Assembly (NCBI GenBank): GCA_946480925.1
Contig: CAMLLU010000078.1
Coordinates: 1 to 25,374 of the forward strand
Source of the DNA: an uncultured Rivibacter sp.
GTDB lineage: Bacteria > Pseudomonadota > Gammaproteobacteria > Burkholderiales > Burkholderiaceae
Reading direction: 5' to 3'
Length of the DNA stretch: 25,374 bases
The notes beneath the pieces were generated by a model. The model ran no database searches. It was not told the origin of the DNA and saw nothing but the letters and a program-made list of their open reading frames with translations. Below are positions 14,680 to 22,066 of the stretch, piece after piece; the first letter of the stretch is position 1, and each line of letters starts with the position of its first letter. A program made the position numbers and the translations under genes.

Positions 14680-14796
14680 ATAAAGATGTGGCCGCTTGCC
14701 GGTGAGCTTTGGGGTGCGGGCAGCAGCGAACCGGACGAGTGACGAACAACCCCAGCAAGCGCCCCTTGCCAAATCGCGAGGTTGGGGGAGTCTCGT

Positions 14797-15603
14797 TCAG
14801 GCCAGCCCGAAGGTCTTTCGAAGATTGGCATCGACTGGGCCGGCGGGCATGAAGCGGCGCAGCTTGCTCAGCAGGGAGGCCTCTCCCTTCGGGGGCCGGC
14901 GCATCTTCCATTCGCTGAATGCGGCGTCCACGATGGTGGCCGCAACGCTGTCGGGGCCTGGAGCCTTTTGAACGTTTCGCACGATGGCGCGGGACACGAG
15001 GTCGCGATCGGCGTCGTAGGCCGTGATCCGGTTCGCGGCCTGGGGTGCGTTGATGTCCAGGTTCGTCCTGGTGTAGGACGGCTCGACCAGCACCACGCGG
15101 ACTCCGAAGTTGCGCACCTCATGGTCGAGCGTCTCCGACATCCCTTCGATGGCGTGCTTGGACGCGGAGTAGAGGCCCATGTACGGGGCCGGCAGGAAAC
15201 CCAGCACCGAACTCACGTTGACGATCCTTCCGGACCGTTGCTGGCGCATGTGCGGCAGCACGGCCTGCGTCGTGCGCAAGGTGCCGAACACGTTGGTGTC
15301 GAACAGCGCCTGTGCTTCGCTGACCGAGGTTTCCTCGACCGAACCGAGCATCGTCCCGCCCGCACTGTTGACGAGCACGTCGATGCGCCGGGCCTTGTCG
15401 ATGATGACTTCTATGGCTCGCTTCACCGAGGCGTCGTCGCGCACGTCCATCTCGACCAGCTCGACGCCCGGAATCTCCTGTGCTTTCTTGCTGTTGCGCA
15501 CCGAACCGAATACCCGGCTGCCTGACTTGGCAAACCGCTCTGCAGTGGCGCGCCCGATGCCAGACGAGACACCGGTGACAAAAACGACCTTGGAAGTGGA
15601 CAT
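14797..15603 (-). CDS. Short-chain dehydrogenase/reductase (SDR)
   Basis: The 268-aa protein is a classical SDR oxidoreductase. The cofactor motif GVSSGIG is at residues 11-17, NSAG at 79-82, the structural Asn104 in DTNVFG, Ser131/132 in VNVSS, and the catalytic YSASK with Tyr145 and Lys149. Arg in SVRNSKK after the second strand suggests NADP(H) preference, though this is only a rule of thumb. The start at 15603 has AAGAGAAAC upstream; an in-frame extension to 15678 lacks SDR character. It follows the lipoprotein hydrolase gene by 81 bp on the same strand, so the two probably share the operator-bearing promoter at 16681-16740. The substrate is unknown; the C-terminal part (SEWKMRRPPKGEASLLSKLRRFMP) resembles uncharacterised 'oxidoreductase' SDRs. 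Confidence 0.92.
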   Translation of the reverse strand: MSTSKVVFVTGVSSGIGRATAERFAKSGSRVFGSVRNSKKAQEIPGVELVEMDVRDDASVKRAIEVIIDKARRIDVLVNSAGGTMLGSVEETSVSEAQALFDTNVFGTLRTTQAVLPHMRQQRSGRIVNVSSVLGFLPAPYMGLYSASKHAIEGMSETLDHEVRNFGVRVVLVEPSYTRTNLDINAPQAANRITAYDADRDLVSRAIVRNVQKAPGPDSVAATIVDAAFSEWKMRRPPKGEASLLSKLRRFMPAGPVDANLRKTFGLA

Positions 15604-15684
15604 GTGTTTCTCTTGGTTTTGATTGAATGGGGCAATGCGCTGAGATGGTGGATGTGGCCGACCTGCAGCGCGATGCAACGGGTG

Positions 15685-16602
15685 CTACTTGGCGCGCTGG
15701 GTCAGGATGAGCTTGGCCACTTCTGCAGGCTTTTCGAGCGCCGTGAAGTGCCCGGCCTGGTCGATGGTGAACAACTCCGCACCGGGGATTGCGTCGCGGT
15801 TGCGGCCGCGCTCCTCTGGCAGCGACCAGTCTTCGTTGCCGTAGATGAGCGTGACCGGCACCTTCACCCTGGCGTAGAGCTGGCGGGCTTCCAGCCAGGT
15901 GGACCAGTTCCTGAAGACGGAGAACTCCACGGTGCGGTATCCGTCGCGGCTTCCCGTCCGGGAGAACTCGTCGAGGAGATCCTCGGGCAGGCGGGTCGCA
16001 TCGTGAAAACCACCACGCAACACCGCGGCCGTGACGAATCTCGGTTCGAGGGTGTGGCTGCCGAAGATGTTGAACAAGCCCACCATCCAGCCATTGGTGC
16101 TGCGCCGGATGCCGCCGCCGAAGGATTCCCCGTAGTCGTACGGGTTCAAGGAGACGACCCGCTTGATCCGCTCGGGTTGGTCGACGGAGACGGTGAGCGC
16201 GAGGACACCTCCGATGGACTCGCCGACCAAGGTGACGTCGCGCAGGTCGAGCTTGGTGATGAACTCGCCGACCGCCTTGCGCAGGAACGGCTCCGTGTAG
16301 TCCCCGGGCTGGAGGCTGGACCTTCCGTGCCCTGGTAGGTCCAGCGCATACACCCGATAGCGTCCTTTCAGCTCAGGCACCAGCTTGTCGAAGTAGTCCA
16401 GCTGCGTGCGGATCGTGTGCAGCAGGACGAGCGGGGGGCCGTCGCCGGCCCTCACGTACCGCACCGTCGTGCCGTCGTCCAGCTTCAGGAGCTCCGACGC
16501 CGAGGAAGCCCACTGCGTCGTGTAGTCCCTGTCGTTTGCCGTTGCGCATCCGCCGAGAAGCAGCCCCGCAACGAAGCTGATCCACACTGAAAATCTCTTC
16601 AT
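15685..16602 (-). CDS. Alpha/beta hydrolase, lipoprotein paralogue
   Basis: The 305-aa enzyme has a lipoprotein signal (VAGLLLGGC, lipidated Cys19, followed by Ala, which predicts outer-membrane sorting). The alpha/beta hydrolase core holds LVLLHTIRTQ (58-67), nucleophile elbow GESIG with Ser129, acid Asp258 in YGNEDWSLP, and His285 in QAGHFTALE. The ATG at 16602 has GGAGG about 8 nt upstream; the open frame upstream to 16779 runs through the promoter and is not used. It is a clear paralogue of the cytoplasmic hydrolase at 5014-5886, sharing RYRVYALDLPGHG, LDLRDVTLVGES and LNPYDY. One copy outside and one inside the cell, under matching operators, suggests two steps or two locations for the same chemistry. 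The substrate is unknown. Confidence 0.9.
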   Translation of the reverse strand: MKRFSVWISFVAGLLLGGCATANDRDYTTQWASSASELLKLDDGTTVRYVRAGDGPPLVLLHTIRTQLDYFDKLVPELKGRYRVYALDLPGHGRSSLQPGDYTEPFLRKAVGEFITKLDLRDVTLVGESIGGVLALTVSVDQPERIKRVVSLNPYDYGESFGGGIRRSTNGWMVGLFNIFGSHTLEPRFVTAAVLRGGFHDATRLPEDLLDEFSRTGSRDGYRTVEFSVFRNWSTWLEARQLYARVKVPVTLIYGNEDWSLPEERGRNRDAIPGAELFTIDQAGHFTALEKPAEVAKLILTQRAK

Positions 16603-16680
16603 AGCCGCCGCCTCCGCATTCGAGTGCCCAGTCGGAACCCAAGGTGCGCGGCAGCCGCTTCGGCGTTGCTGTGGGTGTCT

Positions 16681-16740
16681 TGTACTTCCGAGTACAGTAA
16701 ATGTACCGCAATTTACTGGACTGTCAAGTACAGTAAATTG
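16681..16740 (-). promoter_or_regulatory. Promoter with two TetR-type palindromes, 36 bp apart
   Basis: Site A TGTACTTCCGAGTACA (16681-16696) and site B TGGACTGTCAAGTACA (16717-16732) are centred 36 bp apart, the same distance as the pair at 12321/12357. Site B extends to arms of 14 bp (16709-16722 with 16727-16740) with one mismatch. On the minus strand a perfect -35 TTGACA (16727-16722) lies in site B, and TACATT (16705-16700) follows after 16 bp, matching the efflux promoter layout. Start of transcription is expected near 16693, inside site A, giving a leader of about 90 nt for the lipoprotein hydrolase gene. Confidence 0.78.
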
Positions 16741-16896
16741 GCGGCGGGAGTGTGCGTCGGGGCGGGAGCAGCGCGCCATCGAACCGACGTCAGGCTGCTT
16801 CTGGAGACGGGTGCCCTCGTCCGCATTCTTGCGGAGTGGAGCGGTGGCGCTTCGGTGGGGCGCAGGATGAGACTGCGTGGTCCGCCTTGGCCGCCC
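16741..16896. other. Intergenic spacer with one hairpin
   Basis: No gene is seen. TCCGCA (16820-16825) and TGCGGA (16830-16835) form a 6-bp stem with a TTCT loop. It lies about 60 bp past the stop of the HPP/CBS gene on the minus strand, but no U-run follows, so it is at best a weak transcription end for the formate cluster. Confidence 0.3.
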
Positions 16897-18042
16897 TCAC
16901 TCCTGACTCGCCAGCGCTCGCACCACGTCCGACTGCGTGATCATCCCCACGAGGCGGCGTTCGCCGTCGATCACCGGCACGTGGTGGTGGCCGGTGGTGG
17001 AAAAGAGCGGCAGCAGGTCGCCGATGGGCCGGTCGGCGCTCACCACGCGCACCTGCCTGGCCATGATCTGGCCCACGGTCTCGGCCTTGTCGCTGTGGGT
17101 GGTGGGCGTGGGCCGGATCAGCGACGAAAGGCGCCGCTGCCAGTCCGCATGCGCCTCGATGCGCGCCTCGCGCATGAAGTCCGCCAGCGTGACGATGCCC
17201 ACCAGGCGCCTCACCCGGTCGACCACCGGCAGCGACTTGATGCGGTGCCGGCGCAGCAGCGCCCAGGCTTCGTCGAGCAGCGTGCCGAAGCTGACCGCGA
17301 TCGGATCGGGCGACATCACGTCGGCACAGCGAACCTGGCCCAGGCGGCGGCGCCAGGACTGCATCTGTGCCTGTTCCAGCAGCACGTGCAGGTCGTCGCG
17401 GCTGACGTCGAGCACCTGGTTGTAGCGGGCCAGCACCGCGTCGAGGTCGGCGTCGGTGAATGAACGCAGCCGCGGCTCGTCGACCTTGGGCACGCTCGTG
17501 CCGCGCTGCGGATACGCGCGACCGGTGGCGCGGTTGTAAGCCACGCCGGCCAGCATGAGCAGCAGCGAGTTCAGCAGCACCGGCTCCAGCGCGAACAGCG
17601 GGTCGGTCACGCCGCCCAGCACCACCAGCAGTGCGCAGGCGCCCCCCGGCGGGTGCAGGCAGCGCAGCGCGAACATCAGCAGGATGGCCAGCCCGACGGC
17701 CAGCGCCGCGGCCCAGGGCACGACCCCGAGCAACTGCACGCAGGCGATGCCGACCAGGGCCGACAGCGTGTTGCCGCCCACCACGCTCCAGGGTTGTGCG
17801 AAAGGGCTGGCCGGCAACGCGAACACCAGCACCGCGCTCGCACCGATGGGGGCCACCAGCCAGGGCGCGGCTGGGTGCGCGGGTGCGAGCAGAACGCCCA
17901 GCCAGCCGGTGAGCAGCACGCCGAAGAGCGCCCCGCAGGCGGCGCGCCAGCGCTCGCGCGCATCGACCTGCTGGTCGGGCGGCAGGAAGTCGCGCCAGCT
18001 CGCGGCCGCCGCCCGGCGCAGTCGAAGGCTTGCGCCTTTCAC
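16897..18042 (-). CDS. HPP-family membrane protein with two C-terminal CBS domains
   Basis: The 381-aa product has four to five hydrophobic helices in its first 170 residues (for example about 34-53, 62-78, 86-108, 111-128, 153-170). The family signature HPP is at residues 130-132 in RCLHPPGGACALL. A linker follows, then two CBS modules, about 238-295 (ADVMSPDPIAV, then LVGIVTLADFMREA) and 325-379 (GQIMARQVRVV, then LVGMITQSDVVRAL). CBS pairs usually bind adenine nucleotides and gate transporters. Members of the HPP family have been linked to nitrite transport in photosynthetic organisms; the bacterial CBS form is poorly known. The GTG start overlaps the fdsD stop by 4 bp (GTGA), so it is probably translated from the formate dehydrogenase transcript. 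Confidence 0.88.
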   Translation of the reverse strand: MKGASLRLRRAAAASWRDFLPPDQQVDARERWRAACGALFGVLLTGWLGVLLAPAHPAAPWLVAPIGASAVLVFALPASPFAQPWSVVGGNTLSALVGIACVQLLGVVPWAAALAVGLAILLMFALRCLHPPGGACALLVVLGGVTDPLFALEPVLLNSLLLMLAGVAYNRATGRAYPQRGTSVPKVDEPRLRSFTDADLDAVLARYNQVLDVSRDDLHVLLEQAQMQSWRRRLGQVRCADVMSPDPIAVSFGTLLDEAWALLRRHRIKSLPVVDRVRRLVGIVTLADFMREARIEAHADWQRRLSSLIRPTPTTHSDKAETVGQIMARQVRVVSADRPIGDLLPLFSTTGHHHVPVIDGERRLVGMITQSDVVRALASQE

Positions 18043-18266
18043 TTGAACTGGGCGCGGTGCTCTTGCAGCGCCTGCAGCACGATCGCCTGCAGCCCGTCGC
18101 CTTGCCTCTGGTCGATGTGCTCGAAGATGCTGCGCCGCATGCGCGGCTCCCAGAAGCGGCGGATGTGCGCGGCGAGGTCGCGCCGCGCTTCAGCCTCGTC
18201 GGGCATCGCCGAAAAGAAGTCGCCGATGCTGTTGGCCATCTGCACGAGGTGCTGGATGCTGTTCAT
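18039..18266 (-). CDS. fdsD: NAD-dependent formate dehydrogenase delta subunit
   Basis: This 75-aa protein begins MNSIQHLVQMANSIGDFF, the conserved opening of the small FdsD subunit, which keeps the formate dehydrogenase complex intact and active. The motif IRRFWEPRMRRSIFEHI in the middle is also characteristic. Its ATG overlaps the fdhD stop by 4 bp (ATGA) and its own TGA overlaps the GTG of the HPP gene. It has no membrane segment and is expected in the cytoplasm with FdsGBA. The small size and fixed position at the end of the cluster match fds loci of other Burkholderiales. Confidence 0.9.
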   Translation of the reverse strand: MNSIQHLVQMANSIGDFFSAMPDEAEARRDLAAHIRRFWEPRMRRSIFEHIDQRQGDGLQAIVLQALQEHRAQFK

Positions 18267-19096
18267 GCGGTCGTCTCCAGGGTGAGCCGCTCCGCGCCGC
18301 TGTAGGCCACCCAGTCGACGCCGCGGGCGAAGCCGATCAGGCACAGCCCCGCGGCCTGGGCGTGGCGCACGGCCAGCGCAGTGGGCGCCGAGATGGCCGC
18401 CAGCAGGCCCACGCCGGCCCGCACGGTCTTCTGCACCATCTCGTAGCTGGCGCGGCTGGTCACGGCGAAGAATCCGCCGCTCGCATCGAGCCGCTGGCGC
18501 AGCAGCGCGCCGACCAGCTTGTCGAGCGCGTTGTGGCGGCCCACGTCCTCGCGCAGCAGCTGCATCTGCCCGCTCGGGCTGCACCACGCGGCCGCGTGGG
18601 TGGCACCGGTCGCGCTCTGCAGCGCCTGCTTGGCGCGCATCTGGTCGAGTGCGCGCGACAGGGCGTCGACCTCGATGCCGAGCGCCGGCACCTGCGAGGC
18701 GTCGCGCGGCAGCGCCTGCGCGAGGCTGTCCACGCCGCACAGGCCGCAGCCGGTGCGTCCGGCGAGCGTGCGGCGGCGCTGCTTCAGCCGGTCGAGGCAG
18801 CGGCCGGCCACTTCGACGTGCACGACGATGCCGTCGTCCACCGTTTCGACTTCGACGTCGTGCACGTCGCCGGCACGATCGACGATGCCTTCGCCGAGCG
18901 AGAAGCCGCAGGCGAAGTCCTCCAGGTCCATCGGCGTGGCCAGCATCACCGCATGCGAGATGCCGTTGTATTGCAGTGCCACCGGCACCTCGTCGGCCAC
19001 CCAGTCGTCGGCCAGCCGGGGCACGCCGCCGTGGCAGGCCAGCACCTGCAGGGCCGCGGCGCCCGAAACGGCCTCCGCCTGCATGAGCGCAGCCAT
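18263..19096 (-). CDS. fdsC: FdhD-type sulfurtransferase for formate dehydrogenase maturation
   Basis: FdhD/FdsC proteins pass sulfur from a cysteine desulfurase to the molybdenum bis-MGD cofactor and chaperone its insertion. The 277-aa sequence has the key CxxC pair at Cys117 and Cys120 in GRTGCGLCGVDSL. Further conserved segments are EDFACGFSLGEGIV near residue 60 and REDVGRHNALDKLVGALL. The C-terminal SRASYEMVQKTVRAG and SAPTALAV segments also fit the family. The start at 19096 shares one base with the fdsA stop (TGATG); a second ATG at 19084 would remove four residues. Name fdsC follows use in fds clusters; fdhD is the general name. Confidence 0.93.
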   Translation of the reverse strand: MAALMQAEAVSGAAALQVLACHGGVPRLADDWVADEVPVALQYNGISHAVMLATPMDLEDFACGFSLGEGIVDRAGDVHDVEVETVDDGIVVHVEVAGRCLDRLKQRRRTLAGRTGCGLCGVDSLAQALPRDASQVPALGIEVDALSRALDQMRAKQALQSATGATHAAAWCSPSGQMQLLREDVGRHNALDKLVGALLRQRLDASGGFFAVTSRASYEMVQKTVRAGVGLLAAISAPTALAVRHAQAAGLCLIGFARGVDWVAYSGAERLTLETTA

Positions 19097-22044
19097 CACT
19101 CGCGCCCGAGCAGCTCGAGCTGCGTGCGGTTGAAGTGGCCGTAGTCGCGCTGCCATTTCGACTGCCTCCAGGCGGCCCCATCGGGGTCGCCGGCTCCCGA
19201 GGAGGCCAAGGAATCCTGGGACGGCTCGGCGCTTCCTTGCGACAGTTGCGTCACCTTGGTCACCTGCACCGCGGTCACCTTGTACTCGGGGCAGTTGGTG
19301 GCCCAGTCGGAGCTGTCGGTGGTGATGACGTTGGCGCCCGACTCGGGGAAGTGGAAGGTGGTGTACACCACGCCCGGCTGCACCCGGTCGCTCAGCCGGG
19401 CACGCAGCACGGTTTCTCCGGCGCGGCTGGTGATGCCCACCCAGTCGTTGTCCTGGATGCCGCGCTCCTCGGCATCGTGCGGGTGGATTTCCAGCCGGTC
19501 CTCGTCGTGCCACAGGTTGTTGGGGGTGCGCCGCGTCTGCGCGCCCACGTTGTACTGGCTCAGGATGCGCCCGGTGGTGAGCACCAGCGGGAAGCGCTTC
19601 GTCACCTTCTCGGGCGAGGCCACGTACTGGGTGATGACGAAGCGCCCCTTGCCGCGCACGAACTCGTCCACATGCATGATCGGCGTGCCTTCTTCGGCAG
19701 TGCCCTCGTTGCAGGGCCACTGCACGCTGCCCAGCTTGTCGAGCTTGGCATAGCTCACGCCGTGGAAGGTGGGCGTGAGCGCCGCGATCTCGTCCATGAT
19801 CTGCGACGGATGCGTGTAGTTCATCGGGTACCCCAGCGCGTTCGAGAGCTTCACCGTCACTTCCCAGTCGGCCAGGCCGGCCAGCGGCTTCATCGCGCGG
19901 CGCACCCGCGAAATGCGGCGCTCGGCGTTGGTGAAGGTGCCGTCCTTCTCGAGGAACGAGGCGCCCGGCAGGAACACGTGCGCGTACTTGGCCGTCTCGT
20001 TCAGGAAGATGTCCTGCACCACCAGGCATTCCAGGTTCGACAGCGCCTCGGTCACATGCTGCGTGTTGGGGTCCGACTGCACGATGTCCTCGCCCTGCAC
20101 GTACAGGCCCTTGAAGCTGCCTTCCATCGCGGCGTCGAACATGTTGGGGATGCGCAGGCCCGGCTCGGAGGCGAGCGTGGCGCCCCACGCGGCGCCGAAC
20201 TCGGCACGCACCTCGTCGTCGGACACGTGCCGGTAGCCCGGCAGCTCGTGCGGGAAGGAGCCCATGTCGCAGGAGCCCTGCACGTTGTTCTGGCCGCGCA
20301 GCGGGTTCACGCCCACGCCTTCGCGGCCCACGTTGCCGGTGGCCATGGCCAGGTTGGCGATGCCCATCACCATGGTGGAGCCCTGGGCGTGCTCGGTCAC
20401 GCCCAGGCCGTAGTAGATGGCGCCGTTGGGCCGGCGCTCGCCGAGCAGGCCTTCGGCATTGCCGCAGGCATAGAGCCGCGCGGCGCCGCGCAGCTGGGCG
20501 GCCGGCACGCCGGTCATCGCCTCCATGGCCTCCGGGGAGTTCTCGGGCCGGGCGACGAACTCGCGCCACTGCTCGAACGAACGCGCTTCACAACGCTCGG
20601 CGATGAACTCGCTGGCCAGCAGCTCCTCGGTGACGATCACGTGCGCCAGCGCCGTGACGACGGCCACGTTGGTGCCGGGCTTGAGCTGCAGGTGGAAGTC
20701 GGCCTTCACATGCGCGGAGGAGACGAGGTCGATGCGCCGCGGGTCGATCACGATCAGCCGGGCGCCCTCGCGCAGGCGCTTCTTCATGCGCGAGGCGAAC
20801 ACCGGGTGGGCGTCGCTCGGGTTGGCGCCGATCACCATGATCACGTCGGAGCGCTCCACCGACTTGAAGGTCTGCGTGCCGGCCGACTCGCCGAAGGTCT
20901 GCTTGAGTCCGTAGCCGGTGGGGGAGTGGCACACCCGCGCGCAGGTGTCCACGTTGTTGTTGCCGAAGCCGGCACGCACCAGCTTCTGCACCAGGTAGCT
21001 CTCTTCGTTGGTGCAGCGCGAGGAGGTGATGCCGCCGACCGACTCGCGCCCGTGCTGCGCCTGGATGCGCCGGAACTCGCCAGCCGCATGGGCGATGGCC
21101 TCGTCCCAGCTCACCTCCTGCCACGGGTCGGTGATCCTGCGGCGGATCATCGGCTTGGTGATGCGGTCCTTGTGGGTGGCATAGCCCCAGGCGAAACGGC
21201 CCTTCACGCACGAATGGCCCTCGTTGGCCTTGCCGTCCTTCCAGGGCGTCATGCGCACCACCTGCTCGCCCTTCACCTCGGCCTTGAAGCCGCAGCCCAC
21301 GCCGCAATAGGCGCAGGTGGTGACGAGGCTGCGAGTGGGCATGCCCAGCGAGATCACGCTCTTGTCCTGCAGGGTGGCGGTGGGGCAGGCCTGCACGCAG
21401 GCGCCGCAGCTCACGCACTCGCTGTCCATGAAGGCCTGGTCCTGGCCCGGCGATACGCGCGACTCGAAGCCGCGGCCGCTGATGGTGAGCGCGAAGGTGC
21501 CCTGGGTTTCCTCGCAGGCGCGCACGCAGCGGTTGCAGACGATGCACTTGCTGGGGTCGTAGGTGAAGTAGGGGTTGGACTCGTCCTTCTTCGCCTGCAG
21601 GTGGTTGGCGCCCTCGAAGCCGTAGCGCACGTTGCGCAGGCCCACCGCGCCGGCCATGTCCTGCAGTTCGCAGTCGCCGTTGGCCGAACAGGTGAGGCAG
21701 TCGAGCGGGTGGTCGGAGATGTAGAGCTCCATCACGTCGTGACGGAGCTTGGCCAGCTTGTCGCTGTGCGTGCGCACCTTCATGCCGGCTTCGGCCGGCG
21801 TGGTGCACGAGGCCGGGAAGCCGCGGCGGCCTTCGATCTCCACCAGGCACAGCCGGCAGGAGCCGAAAGGCTCCAGGCTGTCGGTGGCGCACAGCTTGGG
21901 CACCCCGACGCCCGCCTCGGCGGCCGCCCGCATCAGCGACGTGCCGGCCGGCACGGTGACGGTCTGGCCGTCGATCTCGAGCGTGACCTCGGTGGCGGAC
22001 TCGCGCTTGGGAGTCCCGTAGTCGACTTCGTTCTGGGGCTGCAT
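19096..22044 (-). CDS. fdsA: NAD-dependent formate dehydrogenase alpha subunit (Mo/W catalytic subunit)
   Basis: The 982-aa subunit oxidises formate to CO2 at a bis-MGD centre and passes electrons through Fe-S clusters to FdsBG. The N-terminal [2Fe-2S] domain has Cys52, 63, 66 and 80. The NuoG-like cluster follows with His112, Cys116, 119 and 125. Two ferredoxin-type clusters use Cys167/170/173/177 and Cys210/213/216/220. The cluster of the catalytic domain uses Cys244/247/251/279. The metal ligand is Cys372 in RVCHSPTGYG, next to the conserved His373. It is a little longer than typical FdsA (about 960 aa) because of a Ser/Ala-rich stretch near residues 932-955 before the C-terminal helix. 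It lacks a Tat signal, so it is cytoplasmic. It lies 22 bp after fdsB. Confidence 0.97.
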   Translation of the reverse strand: MQPQNEVDYGTPKRESATEVTLEIDGQTVTVPAGTSLMRAAAEAGVGVPKLCATDSLEPFGSCRLCLVEIEGRRGFPASCTTPAEAGMKVRTHSDKLAKLRHDVMELYISDHPLDCLTCSANGDCELQDMAGAVGLRNVRYGFEGANHLQAKKDESNPYFTYDPSKCIVCNRCVRACEETQGTFALTISGRGFESRVSPGQDQAFMDSECVSCGACVQACPTATLQDKSVISLGMPTRSLVTTCAYCGVGCGFKAEVKGEQVVRMTPWKDGKANEGHSCVKGRFAWGYATHKDRITKPMIRRRITDPWQEVSWDEAIAHAAGEFRRIQAQHGRESVGGITSSRCTNEESYLVQKLVRAGFGNNNVDTCARVCHSPTGYGLKQTFGESAGTQTFKSVERSDVIMVIGANPSDAHPVFASRMKKRLREGARLIVIDPRRIDLVSSAHVKADFHLQLKPGTNVAVVTALAHVIVTEELLASEFIAERCEARSFEQWREFVARPENSPEAMEAMTGVPAAQLRGAARLYACGNAEGLLGERRPNGAIYYGLGVTEHAQGSTMVMGIANLAMATGNVGREGVGVNPLRGQNNVQGSCDMGSFPHELPGYRHVSDDEVRAEFGAAWGATLASEPGLRIPNMFDAAMEGSFKGLYVQGEDIVQSDPNTQHVTEALSNLECLVVQDIFLNETAKYAHVFLPGASFLEKDGTFTNAERRISRVRRAMKPLAGLADWEVTVKLSNALGYPMNYTHPSQIMDEIAALTPTFHGVSYAKLDKLGSVQWPCNEGTAEEGTPIMHVDEFVRGKGRFVITQYVASPEKVTKRFPLVLTTGRILSQYNVGAQTRRTPNNLWHDEDRLEIHPHDAEERGIQDNDWVGITSRAGETVLRARLSDRVQPGVVYTTFHFPESGANVITTDSSDWATNCPEYKVTAVQVTKVTQLSQGSAEPSQDSLASSGAGDPDGAAWRQSKWQRDYGHFNRTQLELLGRE

Positions 22045-22066
22045 GCGTCGTCTTTCTGGGTGTGCT

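Noticed and set aside
14550..14772. Short minus-strand frame upstream of the pectin lyase
   Set aside because: It covers the operator palindrome and the C8 tract and has no ribosome site; more likely promoter DNA.
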